A stretch of DNA of 64,000 nt from positions 1-64,000 of the forward strand of contig NZ_JACJLR010000012.1 in assembly GCF_016902345.1 (NCBI RefSeq). The letters run 5' to 3'. The DNA comes from Mediterraneibacter glycyrrhizinilyticus. GTDB lineage: Bacteria > Bacillota > Clostridia > Lachnospirales > Lachnospiraceae. The notes below the pieces were generated by a model, which did no database searches, had not been told where the DNA came from, and saw only the letters and a list, made by a program, of their open reading frames with translations. Of this stretch, positions 63,678 to 64,000 are shown piece by piece. The position numbers were made by a program, and so were the translations under genes. How positions within the stretch are numbered: the first letter of the stretch is position 1; every line of letters starts with the position of its first letter.

Positions 63678-64000
63678 TTGGCAGAAAGAAGGAAGCGGAA
63701 AAGAAAAAATCCAGAGAAGAGAACACTGATGGGACTGTCGGTACTCCTTGTGTGCGCGCTGGCAGTCATCCTTGTTGTGCAGGTGACGATACGCCGGACG
63801 ATCAACAGATACGATCCCGAGGTTATCATAGACGGTGTCTGGATCGGCGAGACAGACGTTTCAGGAATGACCGCTGAAGAGGCGAAAGACGCTGTTGAGA
63901 GTGCGGCTCAAAGCCACGCCGCAGAGGAGATCATACTGACTCTGGAAAGCGGAGAGCAGGGAAGAGTAACACTGGGAGAGCTGGGGCTCTCTGTGAAAGA
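63678..64000 (+). CDS. VanW-family protein (5' part only, runs off the window)
   Basis: The first 107 codons of a membrane-anchored cell-wall protein: a basic start (ERRKRKRKNPEKR), a membrane helix (LSVLLVCALAVILVVQV), then the peptidoglycan-binding-like repeat typical of VanW proteins (IIDGVWIGETDVSGMTAEEA). No ATG precedes the basic stretch. TTG 63678, 10 bases after GGGGAG, is the best start; ATG 63729 would start within the basic-helix border. The VanW domain itself lies beyond the window. Confidence 0.8.
   Translation, partial: MAERRKRKRKNPEKRTLMGLSVLLVCALAVILVVQVTIRRTINRYDPEVIIDGVWIGETDVSGMTAEEAKDAVESAAQSHAAEEIILTLESGEQGRVTLGELGLSVK

Overview
The window looks like a chromosomal segment of a gut-type Lachnospiraceae (Firmicutes, Clostridia). 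This is inferred from gene content and not from any database search: a TPP-riboswitch-controlled ThiT, a large Firmicutes-type SRP RNA, LL-diaminopimelate aminotransferase, a six-gene Ech [NiFe] hydrogenase with its Hyp maturation set, consensus sigma-A-type promoters with strong AGGAGG ribosome sites, and several small Clostridia-type membrane proteins. No rRNA, tRNA, CRISPR array, prophage or complete insertion sequence was seen.

Layout. 1-1075: TPP riboswitch and thiT. 1088-8748: an antimicrobial-peptide-type ABC transporter (ATPase plus two permeases) between two OmpR/histidine-kinase pairs. The gap between the first kinase pair and the transporter holds a compact Fst/par-like type I toxin-antitoxin candidate, a repeated putative response-regulator box and a structured mRNA leader. 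8874-13805: brnQ, an mcsA-like/clpC operon and a Cys-rich MarR regulator. 14093-16694: a 6-phospho-beta-glucosidase, a broken Rpn-type gene and inverted-repeat elements. 16692-22574 (minus): hypA-B-F-C-D-E. 22779-28009 (plus): echA-F. 28153-29838: a truncated MutS-like ORF behind a palindromic operator, then dapL. 30224-36338: a ugp-like glycerol-phosphate ABC operon with a glycerophosphodiesterase and a HAD phosphatase. 36357-43407: mixed housekeeping and unknown membrane genes. 43967-50296: the complete F-type ATP synthase operon (B-E-F-H-A-G-D-C). 50455-57800: a GGDEF/EAL protein, a phosphopantetheinyl transferase, a VanY-like carboxypeptidase, two unknown repeat-bearing proteins, a dGTPase and tadA. 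57762-58830: a decayed alpha-galactoside locus. 58895-60571: an AAA-like/PD-(D/E)XK gene. 60746-61007 (minus): SRP RNA. 61183-61781: an aromatic-acid-exporter-type gene gutted by an internal deletion. 61778-64000: a radical SAM protein, a 33-residue membrane protein and the start of a VanW-family gene.

How the genes work together. HypA-F build the NiFe(CN)2CO centre of EchE. The Ech complex would oxidise reduced ferredoxin, evolve H2 and pump ions, and the F1Fo ATP synthase encoded 16 kb away can spend that gradient; its c subunit looks proton-type. The ugp-like operon imports and hydrolyses glycerophosphodiesters. The ABC transporter with flanking two-component systems resembles envelope-stress or bacteriocin-resistance modules.

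The observations most worth pursuing are the type I toxin-antitoxin candidate at 3471-3730, the branched leader RNA at 3799-3917, an EchF with four [4Fe-4S] motifs instead of the usual two, a small family of TACAGTTCAC-ended inverted-repeat elements (16526, 53513, 61115), the possible ACG start of atpB, and two clear sites of gene decay.
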